64,000 nucleotides of DNA from Sulfurimonas sp. HSL1-2 (GCF_039645565.1 NZ_CP147914.1:865573-929572); one strand, 5' to 3'. Shown: positions 11,231 through 20,095, numbered from the stretch's first letter. A program made the numbers and translations. Notes: generated by a model not told the origin, from the sequence alone.

Positions 11231-12095
11231 ATGGGGCTCGGCCCTGGCGTTCGCACTGGGGGAGAATGGGGAAAACGACGTGGTCATCACGTCTCGGCAC
11301 TCAAGGGATGTTCCCAATTTCGTCGACCTGGAGACGGCGCTGCAGCGCGAGTACCTCGTCATGGCGATCCCGGCACAGCAGGTCGGCGCATGGCTGAAGG
11401 AGCACTTCCGCTATAACGACCAGAAGGTGCTGGTCGCCGCGAAGGGGATCGAAGCACAGAGCGGCCGTTTCCTCAATGAAATCTTCGCGCCCTATGTCCC
11501 CGACCAGAACATTGCATTCCTCTCCGGCCCCTCTTTCGCGGCGGAGGTGATTCAGGGGCTGCCGACCGCACTGGTCGTCAGCAGCACGGATGCCCAGACG
11601 GCCATGGGGTTCGCCGAGGCGTTCCCGGAATTCATCCGCACCTATACCGACGACGACATCGCCGGGGCGGAAGTGTGCGGCAGCTATAAAAACGTCATCG
11701 CGATCGCCGCGGGGATCTGCGCGGGGCTGAAGCTCGGCAACAACGCCGCGGCGGCACTCATTTCCCGGGGCCTGATCGAAATGCGGCGCTTCGGACTCTC
11801 CTACGGGGCGAGGGATGAGACCTTCCTCGGCCTCAGTGGCGCCGGGGACCTTTTCCTCACCGCCAGCTCCGTGCTGTCGCGCAACTACCGTGTCGGCCTG
11901 GGGCTGGCCGAAGGCAAAGCGAAAGAGCAGATCGTCGAGGACCTCGGCGAAGTGGCCGAGGGGATCGGGACGGCCTACGCCCTGCACGGCATCGCGCAGC
12001 GCAGCGGGGTCTACCTGCCGATCGCGACGGAGGTGTATGAAATCCTGGAGGGCAAAGCCCCCCGGGAGAGCCTCAACGATCTGCTGACGAGGTAG
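11199..12095 (+). CDS. gpsA: Glycerol-3-phosphate dehydrogenase [NAD(P)+]
   Basis: 298 aa. It makes sn-glycerol-3-phosphate for phospholipid synthesis from dihydroxyacetone phosphate. The N-terminal NAD(P)-binding motif IGAGKWGSALA and the catalytic-lysine region GSYKNVIAIAAG are intact. The GTG at 11199 is chosen as start because it sits just before KRIAVIGAG and after a GGAGGGG sequence; a TTG at 11175 would add eight residues with no family support. The gene lies inside the 3' end of the RCK gene and is followed three bases later by the transporter gene. Confidence 0.95.
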   Translation: MKRIAVIGAGKWGSALAFALGENGENDVVITSRHSRDVPNFVDLETALQREYLVMAIPAQQVGAWLKEHFRYNDQKVLVAAKGIEAQSGRFLNEIFAPYVPDQNIAFLSGPSFAAEVIQGLPTALVVSSTDAQTAMGFAEAFPEFIRTYTDDDIAGAEVCGSYKNVIAIAAGICAGLKLGNNAAAALISRGLIEMRRFGLSYGARDETFLGLSGAGDLFLTASSVLSRNYRVGLGLAEGKAKEQIVEDLGEVAEGIGTAYALHGIAQRSGVYLPIATEVYEILEGKAPRESLNDLLTR

Positions 12096-12098
12096 CGC

Positions 12099-13457
12099 AT
12101 GGAAGCGTCGGCGGTCAAGATTGTCTGGGCCGTAGGTACGGCACTGCTCTTTTACACCGCTGCGCTTCTGCTGCTTTCACCGGTGCAGGCGGCCCTGGTC
12201 GGGGTGGTGACGCTGCTGGTGGTGCTCTGGACGAACGAGGGACTGCCGCTCGGCGTCGTTTCCCTCCTGCCCATCGTCCTTTTCCCGGCCCTTCACATTC
12301 TGCCGACAAAGGCAACGACCGTCAACTACGCCCACCCCATCATCTACCTCTTCCTGGGGGGCTTTATGCTTGCCATCGCCGTGGAAAAGAGCGGCCTGCA
12401 CATCTGGATCGCACGCAAAATGCTGGGGATCTTCCCGGCGACGGGGCGGGGGATCATCATCTCCCTGGCGCTGACCTCGGGGGTGATGAGCTCCATCCTC
12501 TCGAACACGACGACGGCCCTGCTGCTGATGACCATTGCGCTTTTCCTCTCCGACGATCCGCGGCTGAAGATGCGCTTCACGCTGGCCATCGCCTACGGCG
12601 CCAGCATCGGGGGGATACTGACGCCCATCGGCACCCCGCCGAACCTGATCCTGCTGGGCGTCATGGAAGAACACGGCATGGCGATGATCCCCTTCGTACA
12701 GTGGATGTGGATGGTCGCCCCTCTGGCCCTCGTGATGGTCATCATCATCTCCCTGGTCCTGGCACTGGGGATACGTGATGTGCGCCTGGAACTCCCGGAG
12801 GTGGAGAAGCCGCTGACGCCGGAGCAGAAAAAGGTCCTCGCGCTGCTGGGCGGGCTCGTGGTACTGCTGCTCGTGAACGCCCCCATCCGTCCCTGGTGGG
12901 AGGGGCTCGGCATGAGCGAACCGGTGATTCTGCTCAGCGCGGGTCTGCTGCTCTTCGCGCCCCCGTTCAACCTGCTGGTCTGGCAGGAGGACAAGGCGAA
13001 GATCCCCTACCGCATCATGTTCCTGTTCGGGGCGGGGTTCGCCATCGCCAAGGCCTTTTCCGAGACAGGCCTGGCGGGAAGGGTAGCAGAGTACCTTGTC
13101 GACTACAGCTACCTGGCACCGCTCTACCTCATGCTGATCGTTGCGGCGCTGATCACCTTTACGACGGAGATCACCTCCAATACGGCATTGATCTCCATCA
13201 TGCTGCCGGTCATCTACGCGGTGACACAGCAGACGGGGCTGGATGCAACCCTTTTCATGATGGTCGCGACGATCTGTTCGAGTTACGCGTTCATGTTGCC
13301 CATCGCGACCCCGCCCAATGCCATTGCGATGTCCAGCGGGGTGATCCCGATACGGACGATGGCCCTGTACGGGCTTCTGTTCAACCTTGTCGGCATCATC
13401 CTGATCGTGCTGATCGCCTATCTCTTCTGGCGTCCGGTACTGGGGGTAGTAGGCTAG
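12099..13457 (+). CDS. SLC13/DASS-family anion transporter
   Basis: 452 aa with about eleven hydrophobic segments. Both halves carry the family's paired motifs: SNTTTALLL with PIGTPPNLILLG in the first, and SNTALISIMLP with PIATPPNAIAMSSG in the second. These motifs form the Na+ and carboxylate/sulfate sites of DASS transporters. The substrate (dicarboxylate, sulfate or another oxyanion) cannot be read from sequence. The ATG start follows GAGG, three bases after gpsA. The stop overlaps the end of a convergent gene by four bases. Confidence 0.9.
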   Translation: MEASAVKIVWAVGTALLFYTAALLLLSPVQAALVGVVTLLVVLWTNEGLPLGVVSLLPIVLFPALHILPTKATTVNYAHPIIYLFLGGFMLAIAVEKSGLHIWIARKMLGIFPATGRGIIISLALTSGVMSSILSNTTTALLLMTIALFLSDDPRLKMRFTLAIAYGASIGGILTPIGTPPNLILLGVMEEHGMAMIPFVQWMWMVAPLALVMVIIISLVLALGIRDVRLELPEVEKPLTPEQKKVLALLGGLVVLLLVNAPIRPWWEGLGMSEPVILLSAGLLLFAPPFNLLVWQEDKAKIPYRIMFLFGAGFAIAKAFSETGLAGRVAEYLVDYSYLAPLYLMLIVAALITFTTEITSNTALISIMLPVIYAVTQQTGLDATLFMMVATICSSYAFMLPIATPPNAIAMSSGVIPIRTMALYGLLFNLVGIILIVLIAYLFWRPVLGVVG

Positions 13458-14170
13458 CGCTTGAAGGTAGCCAGAATGGGGTTGTGGTCCGAGACCCGGC
13501 CCGTATCCACGGCTTCGGCGGCCAAAAGCGTCACATCTCGGTAGTAGAGATGGTCCAGGGGTTTGGAAAAACGCTGCTTGATATGATGGCCGTTGAGGTA
13601 GGCGGCGGGCAGGAGACCGACGGCCGCGGCAAAGTGCTCAAGGTACTCCATCCGTTTGCGGCTCCAGGTATTGAAATCGCCCGTGACGATCAGCGCTCCC
13701 GTTCGCTGTAGCAGTGCGACGCGCAGCCGCTCGATCTCTTCGACGAAGACGGCGGCGGAGACGAAATTGATGGCGTGAAGGTTGACGGCCGTGAGTTCGC
13801 TCCCGTCTTCAAACGGGTGGGTCGTAATGAGCATACTTTTGCGGGTGGCAATGTGCATCTCGCGGCGGTTGGTTTTGAGGCCGACGGTATCGTGAATGGG
13901 ACACCGGGCCGCGGTCAGAACACCGTATTGGCGGTGGCGGAGGTCGATGTTGATGGCGGCAGAGACGTTGTAGCCCGGAAAATGGTCTGAAGTATGCGCA
14001 TCGAGGACCGCCTCCTGGAAGAGGATCAGTTCGGGACTGCCGGTGGCCAGGAGTGACTGGAGCGTTTTGTCGAAGGGGGAACGCCCCATCTCTTTGTGGA
14101 CGTTCCAGCTCAGTAGTGAAAAGGTATACGGCAGGGGGCTGCCCGCCGCTTCCGATCGGTAGTGTCGCAT
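13454..14170 (-). CDS. Endonuclease/exonuclease/phosphatase family protein
   Basis: 238 aa. EEP-fold metal-dependent hydrolase with the family markers in order: LLSWNVHKE, FQEAV, the central NLHAINF, GDFNTW, the DHLYYR region and the C-terminal SDHNPI. Members hydrolyse nucleic acids, sphingolipids or phosphoinositides; the substrate here is unknown. No signal peptide is evident, so it is probably cytoplasmic. It converges with the DASS transporter and is divergent from the Dabb-domain gene, sharing an intergenic region with an inverted repeat. Confidence 0.88.
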   Translation of the reverse strand: MRHYRSEAAGSPLPYTFSLLSWNVHKEMGRSPFDKTLQSLLATGSPELILFQEAVLDAHTSDHFPGYNVSAAINIDLRHRQYGVLTAARCPIHDTVGLKTNRREMHIATRKSMLITTHPFEDGSELTAVNLHAINFVSAAVFVEEIERLRVALLQRTGALIVTGDFNTWSRKRMEYLEHFAAAVGLLPAAYLNGHHIKQRFSKPLDHLYYRDVTLLAAEAVDTGRVSDHNPILATFKR

Positions 14171-14180
14171 AATTCAATCA

Positions 14181-14196
14181 TAACCTACATAGGTTA
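14181..14196. promoter_or_regulatory. 16-bp inverted repeat overlapping a -10 element
   Basis: TAACCTA-CA-TAGGTTA is a dyad with perfect 7-bp arms. It lies between the divergent EEP and Dabb genes and overlaps a TAAAAT -10 candidate (14195-14200) for the rightward gene. The position is that of a repressor operator. No cognate regulator is adjacent. Confidence 0.5.
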
Positions 14197-14249
14197 AAAT
14201 GGCATCAAAAATATGCCCGTCTCGGCGGGAAAAACAGAGGAGAAAAGAG

Positions 14250-14540
14250 ATGATTGTCCATATTGTCATGTTTGCATTCAAAGCGGAGAACAAAGCGGAG
14301 AACGTCGCCAAAGCCAAGGCGATGCTCGAAGCGCTTACGGAGAAGATCGATCCGCTGATCAGTATGGAAGTCGGCGTGGACTTCAGCGGCAGCGAGCGGT
14401 CGATGGACCTGGTGCTGACGTCGACGTTTGAAACGAAAGAGGGGCTCTCTACCTATGCGACGCATCCGGCGCATCTGGAGGTCGTGGCGTTTATCAAGGA
14501 AGTGACGGAGCTGTCAAAGGTGGTCGATTACGTCCGTTAA
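14250..14540 (+). CDS. Dabb (stress-responsive alpha/beta barrel) domain protein
   Basis: 96 aa. It starts MIVHIVMFAFK and has the ferredoxin-like Dabb pattern (VGVDFSGSERSMDLVLTSTF, YATHPAHLEVVAFIKEV). Such proteins are small dimers, some of them enzymes and some stress-induced; no function can be fixed here. The ATG at 14250 follows AGAGGAGAAAAGAG. An upstream in-frame ATG at 14199 lies inside the promoter region and is rejected. The gene is transcribed alone and is followed by a hairpin. Confidence 0.85.
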   Translation: MIVHIVMFAFKAENKAENVAKAKAMLEALTEKIDPLISMEVGVDFSGSERSMDLVLTSTFETKEGLSTYATHPAHLEVVAFIKEVTELSKVVDYVR

Positions 14541-14558
14541 GGGGAGGTGAATGCAGCG

Positions 14559-14577
14559 GGCCGGAGCAGCTCCGGCC
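14559..14577. terminator. GC-rich hairpin between convergent genes
   Basis: GGCCGGAG-CAG-CTCCGGCC, a perfect 8-bp stem with a 3-base loop, lies between the ends of the Dabb gene (+) and the lipoprotein gene (-). No T-run follows on either strand, so if it terminates transcription it does so weakly or in both directions. Confidence 0.45.
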
Positions 14578-14583
14578 TGTGCG

Positions 14584-15069
14584 TCAGTTACACTCGTTCA
14601 GAGACGGGTTCTGGAAGAGCTGGTTGATGTTCTCTTCGATAAAGCGGTAATCGACACCGTCGATGTGGAACGCTGCTTTCTTGATCTCGATGCACTTGAC
14701 GTTTGTTTTGGACCATTTGCCGCCCAGAACGCCTTTCTGGCTGCTTTTGTCGGGGGCAACGCGCTCATAGTCATCCGCCCAGAGGGTCACGGTCTTGCCG
14801 TCCTCTGTCATGCCCTCGACGTAGAACGTAGCCATGTCCACCGGCTTGGGTGACGCATTGACGAAGTAGACGACCGGCCGGCTGTCGCCCTTGTCATCGG
14901 TTTCGACATCAACATCGTAGATGACGACCGGCATATTCATCTTTTTCGCGCTTTCCAAATCCACATGGCTCGGTACCAGCACATTCGTCAACGTGTTCAG
15001 TTTGGCACAGCCGGTCATAAGGGCTGCAGCCGCAACTGAAGAAATAAGAAACGCAAATCCTCTTCGCAT
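14584..15069 (-). CDS. Predicted lipoprotein
   Basis: 161 aa with a lipoprotein signal peptide ending in the lipobox LMTGC (Cys21). After cleavage it would be anchored in a membrane facing the periplasm. The mature part is hydrophilic and looks like a small beta-sandwich (VVIYDVDVETDD, RPVVYFVNASPKPV, KTVTLWADDYERV); two further cysteines near the C-terminus could form a disulfide. I cannot name the family. A good AGGAGG site precedes the start, and TATAAT is read on the minus strand at 15100-15105. Confidence 0.8.
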   Translation of the reverse strand: MRRGFAFLISSVAAAALMTGCAKLNTLTNVLVPSHVDLESAKKMNMPVVIYDVDVETDDKGDSRPVVYFVNASPKPVDMATFYVEGMTEDGKTVTLWADDYERVAPDKSSQKGVLGGKWSKTNVKCIEIKKAAFHIDGVDYRFIEENINQLFQNPSLNECN

Positions 15070-15181
15070 AAAGCTATCCTCCTAAAGATATTAGGATTGA
15101 TTATATCGGATGGCTGCCTTAAATGACCATGAAGATATAATAATTTATTAAATTGGCTTTTGGATGTGATAGTTTTATGAT

Positions 15182-15195
15182 GCCCGCTTACGGGC
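15182..15195 (-). terminator. Small hairpin enclosing the methyltransferase stop codon
   Basis: GCCCG-TAAG-CGGGC on the minus strand places the TAA stop of the methyltransferase gene in the loop. There is no strong T-run after it. It could be a weak terminator or 3'-end protecting structure at the end of the uup-methyltransferase operon. Confidence 0.35.
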
Positions 15196-15835
15196 GTTTC
15201 GAGAGCAGTACCGTTTTCTTGTTATCGTGGAAAATGAGCTCCATGTCCAGCCGTTCCGCGGCCGTTTCGAAGCTTCTTGGTGTGAAAAAAACAAGGTGTG
15301 TCGGATCGCGTCGGTACCACCAGTTCTGATAGAACGCCTCGCTGCTCTGGTGGAACTGCGTCATCAGCGCCAGGGTGCCGCCCGGCACCAGGCGCGCTTT
15401 GAGCTCTGCCAGGGTCTGCATCGGGTCGGCGATGTGCTCGATCACCTCGGTCGCGGTGATCAGGTCGAAACGCGCCTCCGGCGCCGGGGCTTCCGGCGCG
15501 AAAAATTTATCGTAGATCGTCACCTCGAAGCCGCGGCGGCGCAGCAGTTCGGCCAGTACCGGTGTCGGGCCGGAGCCGAAATCGAGCACGTTTTCAACAC
15601 GATGGCCGGTGTGCGCAAGGGTGGCATCGATGAACTGCTCGAACATCGCGACATACCCCTCGTTCTCGAGCGAGTTGTGATGCTCGTTGTACTTTTTCAG
15701 CTCCTGTTCCGCGGAAGGGTGGGCCGCTTCCTCTTTGAAGATCAGTTCGCAGCGGGGGCAGTGGTACGTGAGGCAGCCCAGCTGCCGGTCGCGGAAGGAA
15801 GGGGAGGGGGTCTGGCAGAGGGGACACGCTCTCAT
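15188..15835 (-). CDS. SAM-dependent methyltransferase with N-terminal zinc ribbon
   Basis: 215 aa. The N-terminus has two CxxC pairs (CPLC at about 4-7 and CPRC at about 26-29) typical of a zinc ribbon. A class I methyltransferase domain follows, with motif I VLDFGSGPTPVLAELL and the TATEVIEHIADP segment. The substrate is unknown; similar proteins modify small molecules or sugars. The start at 15835 overlaps the uup stop (ATGA) and places the first CxxC at the N-terminus. The longer open frame reaching 15958 runs through uup and is rejected. Confidence 0.86.
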   Translation of the reverse strand: MRACPLCQTPSPSFRDRQLGCLTYHCPRCELIFKEEAAHPSAEQELKKYNEHHNSLENEGYVAMFEQFIDATLAHTGHRVENVLDFGSGPTPVLAELLRRRGFEVTIYDKFFAPEAPAPEARFDLITATEVIEHIADPMQTLAELKARLVPGGTLALMTQFHQSSEAFYQNWWYRRDPTHLVFFTPRSFETAAERLDMELIFHDNKKTVLLSKRP

Positions 15836-17784
15836 TGTCCTTCGATCTGCTCCGCTTTTTCCTCGATGGTGAGAAGCGCGTCGACTTTCGTTTCGTAGTC
15901 GGCTTCGAGGGCTTCGAGCTCCTTGGCCAGGACCGAGATCCCCTTCTCGGCGTAGCACTTCGGGTCGGCGAGACAGGCATTGAGCTCTTCCATCTTCGCC
16001 TCCAGCGCTTCGATCTCGCCGGGCAGTGACTCGAGGGCCATCTTCTCTTTGTAGGTGAGGCGCAGCGGCTTATCCTTCTTCGGTTTCTCCTGCACGGCCG
16101 GTTTGGCGGTTGCTGTTTCGGCATCGCGCTCCATCGCCTCCATTTCGCGGAACTCTTTCTCCTGCTCGAGGTACTCGCTGTAGAGCTGGTAGCGCTCCTC
16201 GACATCGCCGTCGCCTTTGAAGACGAAGAGCTTCTTGGCGATCTTGTCGACGAAGTAGCGGTCGTGGCTGACGAGGATGACGGCACCCGGGAAGGATTGC
16301 AGCTTCTCTTCGAGGATGTTGATGGTCGGGATGTCGAGGTCGTTGGTTGGTTCGTCGAGGATGAGGCAGTCGACCTGCTTCGTAAAGAGCAGGGCGAGGG
16401 CCACGCGGTTCTTCTCGCCGCCGCTGAGGATACCGATCTTCTTGTCGAGGAATTCGCGCGGGAAGAGGAAGTTCTTGAGGTAGCCGTAGACGTGCATGTT
16501 CCTGCCCTGGACCTCAACCCGGTCGCCGCCGTGGGGGCAGAAGGTCTCTATGAGGTTCTTGTCGTCATCGAGCATCTCGCGGTGCTGGTCGAAGTAGCCG
16601 ATGGAGAACTCCCCCTGCTTGATCTTGCCCGCCGTCGGCTTGAGGCGTCCCAGCAGCGCTTTGAGCAGGGTCGACTTTCCGCTGCCGTTGGGGCCGACGA
16701 CGGCGATGACGTCTTTTTGAAGGATGCGCGTCGAGAAGTCTTTGATGAGCATTTTGCTGCCCAGGGTGATGTCGAGGTGTTCGATCTCGAAGAGCATCTT
16801 CTGTTTGTTGATGCTCTTGTCGCGGTTGAAGTGCTTCGCTTCGCGGTCGAGTTCGACTTTCATCTTGCGGATCTGCGCCGGGTTCGTCTTTGCCTGCTCG
16901 CGCAGGTTCATCAGCCGCTCCTTGCGCCCCTCGTTGCGCTTGAGGCGGGCACGCACGCCGCGCGAATACCACTCGTTCTCGGAGCGCAGCAGGCGCAGGA
17001 GGTTGTCGTGCTGCTTCTGCATCGTGCGCAGCAGCTCCTCCTTTTGCGTCAGGTAGCTGCTGTAGCCCCCTTTGAACTCCCGCAATGAGGCATCTTCCAC
17101 CTCGACGGTCTTCGTCGCGATCTGGTCGATGAAGTAGCGGTCGTGCGAGATGAAGACGAGGGTGAACTTCTCTTTGAGGATAAGCTCTTCGAGGAACTCG
17201 ACCATGTAGACGTCGAGGTGGTTGGTCGGTTCGTCGAGCAGCAGGACGTCGGGCTTCTGCAGCAGCAGGGATGCCAGCGCGACCCGGCGCTGTTCGCCCC
17301 CGCTGAGCAGGTTGACGTTCTTGGTCTCGTACATCTTGAGCTGGAAGTGCTGCAGGACCCGCTCGATCTTGTCGTCGAGGTTCCAGGCGCTGTGGTGGTC
17401 GAGGTAGGCGGAGAGCTCCGTGTGCTCCTTGATGAGCTGCGGGTCGTCGAACTTCTCGGCCATCTGCGCCGAAAGGACGTCGAAACGCGCCAGCGCCTGC
17501 TTGAGTTCGACGAGGCCGTGTTCGATCGCCTCGCGCACGCTGTGCCCCTGCTCGAAATGCGGCACCTGGGCGAGCATCCTGACCTGCAGGTTCTGGCGGA
17601 TGATGCGCTCGCCCTCGTCGTACTCCAGCGTGCCGCCGACGATCTTCATCAGCGTCGATTTGCCGCTTCCGTTCTTGCCGACGATAACGACGCGCTCCCC
17701 TTCGTCGACATGGAAATCGACGTTCTCGAGGATTTTTTGCGCTTCGTAGTTTTTGGAGATGCCGTGCAGATCGATGAGGGCCAT
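15832..17784 (-). CDS. uup: ABC-F family ATPase, Uup-like
   Basis: 650 aa with two ABC domains in one chain and no membrane segment. Each has Walker A (GKNGSGKST; GPNGSGKST), a signature (LSGGEQRRVALA; LSGGEKNRVALA) and Walker B (LLLDEPTNHLD; LILDEPTNDLD). A charged linker joins them, and the C-terminal 90 residues form a coiled-coil-like tail, the mark of Uup rather than EttA. ABC-F proteins act at the ribosomal E site or in DNA transposon stability. It leads a two-gene operon with the methyltransferase. Upstream TATAGT/TAAAAT-like sequences on the minus strand could be the promoter. Confidence 0.93.
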   Translation of the reverse strand: MALIDLHGISKNYEAQKILENVDFHVDEGERVVIVGKNGSGKSTLMKIVGGTLEYDEGERIIRQNLQVRMLAQVPHFEQGHSVREAIEHGLVELKQALARFDVLSAQMAEKFDDPQLIKEHTELSAYLDHHSAWNLDDKIERVLQHFQLKMYETKNVNLLSGGEQRRVALASLLLQKPDVLLLDEPTNHLDVYMVEFLEELILKEKFTLVFISHDRYFIDQIATKTVEVEDASLREFKGGYSSYLTQKEELLRTMQKQHDNLLRLLRSENEWYSRGVRARLKRNEGRKERLMNLREQAKTNPAQIRKMKVELDREAKHFNRDKSINKQKMLFEIEHLDITLGSKMLIKDFSTRILQKDVIAVVGPNGSGKSTLLKALLGRLKPTAGKIKQGEFSIGYFDQHREMLDDDKNLIETFCPHGGDRVEVQGRNMHVYGYLKNFLFPREFLDKKIGILSGGEKNRVALALLFTKQVDCLILDEPTNDLDIPTINILEEKLQSFPGAVILVSHDRYFVDKIAKKLFVFKGDGDVEERYQLYSEYLEQEKEFREMEAMERDAETATAKPAVQEKPKKDKPLRLTYKEKMALESLPGEIEALEAKMEELNACLADPKCYAEKGISVLAKELEALEADYETKVDALLTIEEKAEQIEGQ

Positions 17785-17943
17785 AATGCTCTTTTTTTCT
17801 TCGTATTTTACTATAACGGGTTGAAAGTCAGGTGTCGGGGGATAATGCTTTCGCGTATGGTGACATGAAAGTGGATAGGGCTTGAAGGGAAATGCCCTTA
17901 TTCGGTGCCGGTACGCCGCCTGATGCGGGCGTTACCGGAAAGC

Positions 17944-18660
17944 CTAGAGGCACTGGTCGACAACGTTCTCCTGTGTCTGGTAGAGGAAGATCTCGACGCG
18001 GCGGTTTTGCGCCATATTGGCTTCGCTGTTGTTGGGGACGAGCGGTTTGTCGAAGGAGCAGCCGCGGGCATAGACGGCGTTGGAGAGCCCCTGGTTGACC
18101 ATCGCCGTGGCGACGGTGCGTGCACGGCGCTCGGAGAGCTGCAGGTTGTAGTCATAGGAACCGCGCGGGTCGGTATGGCCGACGACCTGGACGATGGAGC
18201 TGGGGTATTTTTTCAGCGCCGTCGTCAGCTGGTCGATCTTCGTGAGTGCCATCGGCGTCGGGTTGTCAGAGTTTGTCGGGAACATCATAGCGCTCTTGAA
18301 GGTAACTTTGACAAATTTCTCATGCTGGGTGACAATGATATTTTCCGCACCGACGTCACTCTGGCTGACGGTGGTGTTGAGGGACTTGGCGACGTCTTTG
18401 GCCTGCTGGTCCATCGCATAGCCGATCCCCCCGCCGGCGGCGGCGCCGACCGCGGCACCGATGAGCGCGCCCTGGCCTTTGTTCTTGCCGCCGAGAAGCA
18501 GGCCGCCGACCGCGCCGACCGCCGCGCCGATCAGTGCTCCTTTTTTCGTCTTGTCGTATTCATCCGTCTGCGTGCCGTCTGCATTGGGCTGGGTGCTGGC
18601 ACAGCCGCCGATCAGTACAGCAGCGAGGACGAGTGAAAGTGATTTGGTTTGAAAGGTCAT
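17944..18660 (-). CDS. OmpA-family lipoprotein with glycine zipper
   Basis: 238 aa. A lipoprotein signal ends in LIGGC (Cys20), followed by a glycine-zipper segment (GALIGAAVGAVGGLLLGG and a second copy) able to insert in membranes. The C-terminal OmpA-like peptidoglycan-binding domain includes GHTDPRGSYDYNLQLSERRA and NRRVEIFL, with the Asp and Arg that bind diaminopimelate. It probably tethers the outer membrane to the wall, as YiaD-like proteins do. GGAG precedes the ATG. Hairpin-forming sequence lies beyond the stop near 17900-17940 but without a T-run. Confidence 0.9.
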   Translation of the reverse strand: MTFQTKSLSLVLAAVLIGGCASTQPNADGTQTDEYDKTKKGALIGAAVGAVGGLLLGGKNKGQGALIGAAVGAAAGGGIGYAMDQQAKDVAKSLNTTVSQSDVGAENIIVTQHEKFVKVTFKSAMMFPTNSDNPTPMALTKIDQLTTALKKYPSSIVQVVGHTDPRGSYDYNLQLSERRARTVATAMVNQGLSNAVYARGCSFDKPLVPNNSEANMAQNRRVEIFLYQTQENVVDQCL

Positions 18661-18720
18661 GATTGATACTCCTAAACTAGATGGCTTATTGTATCAAGAA
18701 ATTGTCTCTATTTCGTGATA

Positions 18721-19581
18721 TTAGCCGACGGGCGTTTCTGTCTGCAGGTAGTCGCCGTGCACCCACCCCTCGCGGCAGATACGGACCTTCTGCCATACGC
18801 CGTTGCGTTCAACCAGTTCGACCCGGGTCCCTTTCTCGATCGGATCACCCGCGAGCGGGGCGCTTCCCGAGGGCTGGGACCGGACGTTGAGGAGGCTGGC
18901 GGTGACCGTCGCGTTTGCCGCTCCGGCCTCCTTCTCCTCCGCCGTTTCCGCGTCGGCATGGCGCCCCGTCAGGATCCTGTCGCGCAGACGCTCCAGCGGG
19001 AAGGCCGGGCCGGGGTCGATCTTACGGCCGGGGGCGATCTCCTCGTGGCCGAGGATCGTCTGGATACCGTAGCTGCTTTTGAGCACCCGGCACACCTCGA
19101 AACAGGCTTCGATCTGTTCGGCCGTATAGGTGTGCCAGTAGGAGGGCGACGTCTGGTTCCGGTGAATGGCCTGGATGACCTCCGCCTCTTCGTATCGTCT
19201 GCCGAACCAGGCGAGGTAGCCCCCGCCGGAGGGGGTGAGTTCCCCGGCGTTGACGAGCTCGATGCCGATGGCATAGCGGTTGAGGCTGCTGCGCTCCTGC
19301 CAGCGGCTCGTCCCTGCATGCCAGGCGATACGGTCGAAACCGACCATCTGGACAACACTGCCGTCCCGGTCGATGATGAGGTGGGCCGAGGCTTCGACGT
19401 CGGGGTTTTTAAAGGTATTGACGGCGGAGGCGAGGGTGGGGCCGGCGGTAAAGTGGATGACGACGGTATCGGGCAGACCCGCCTCGTAAGGGCCGCTGTC
19501 TTTGTTTTCGCAGGGATCAAAAACGACTTCCCGGCCGAACAGGTCGCCGGCCAGCTGGTGGGTATCGATACGCAGTGCCAT
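18721..19581 (-). CDS. N-acetylmuramoyl-L-alanine amidase (Amidase_2) with SH3 tail
   Basis: 286 aa. The Amidase_2/AmpD-type catalytic domain shows zinc-ligand regions VVIHFTAG and GHEEIAPGRKIDPG, plus GIELVNAG. A linker is followed by a bacterial SH3-like domain (ASLLNVRSQPSG...GWVHGDYL). The enzyme cleaves the bond between muramic acid and the stem peptide. No signal peptide is visible, which fits AmpD-like cytoplasmic recycling or an endolysin but is unusual with an SH3 tail. The ATG at 19581 follows AAGGAG at a good distance; a GTG two codons earlier touches that site. Confidence 0.88.
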   Translation of the reverse strand: MALRIDTHQLAGDLFGREVVFDPCENKDSGPYEAGLPDTVVIHFTAGPTLASAVNTFKNPDVEASAHLIIDRDGSVVQMVGFDRIAWHAGTSRWQERSSLNRYAIGIELVNAGELTPSGGGYLAWFGRRYEEAEVIQAIHRNQTSPSYWHTYTAEQIEACFEVCRVLKSSYGIQTILGHEEIAPGRKIDPGPAFPLERLRDRILTGRHADAETAEEKEAGAANATVTASLLNVRSQPSGSAPLAGDPIEKGTRVELVERNGVWQKVRICREGWVHGDYLQTETPVG

Positions 19582-19707
19582 CGTCACTCCTTTTTAAATC
19601 ACATAAACCCATTATTATTCATGGTTTATTAATAAAGGATAAACCCGCGTGCAGCGGATTCGACGGCAGGATGCTGTTGTGAGGCTAAAAGTCCAGGGTT
19701 TGGAAGG

Positions 19708-20010
19708 TCAGAGATCGCAGAGCATGCGGCGGACGATGAACCATTTGGCAATGGCCTGGTCGGTGTACTGATACTCCTGCTGGGCAGGGGGGATGGAGAT
19801 GTTCCGGATCTTGGCACGGAGGATGCCGAACGCGACGAAGCCGAACAGCAGCGCCGCAATGGCGTAGAACCAGTCATAATAGAACCAGGCCGCCACGGCG
19901 AGGAGGTAGGTGCCGTAGGAGAAAAGCCACCCCAGCAGGAGTACCGCGGCGCGGCAGAAGGGTTTGATCGGTTCGGGCGTCGGTTCGAGCAGCGGGATAT
20001 CGGTTTTCAT
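19708..20010 (-). CDS. Small two-helix membrane protein of unknown function
   Basis: 100 aa. A proline-rich N-terminus (PLLEPTPEPIKPF) is followed by two hydrophobic segments (about 20-43 and 46-65) and a basic/aromatic tail. No family is recognised. It stands alone between the amidase gene and an AT-rich promoter region, with a TATAAT-like sequence just upstream on the minus strand (complement of ATTATA near 20016). Confidence 0.65.
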   Translation of the reverse strand: MKTDIPLLEPTPEPIKPFCRAAVLLLGWLFSYGTYLLAVAAWFYYDWFYAIAALLFGFVAFGILRAKIRNISIPPAQQEYQYTDQAIAKWFIVRRMLCDL

Positions 20011-20083
20011 GGCATGATTATAGCAATTTGGGCAGGGAAGATAAACTGACGAAAAAATAAATAAAAAAATAGACTTAAATCGT

Positions 20084-20095
20084 CAGATTAATCTG
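20084..20095. promoter_or_regulatory. 12-bp palindrome upstream of a small membrane gene
   Basis: CAGATTAATCTG is a perfect palindrome. It overlaps the right arm of a second inverted repeat (CTGACGA at 20046-20052 with TCGTCAG at 20080-20086). The very AT-rich region separates two divergent genes, so an operator is plausible but unproven. Confidence 0.35.
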
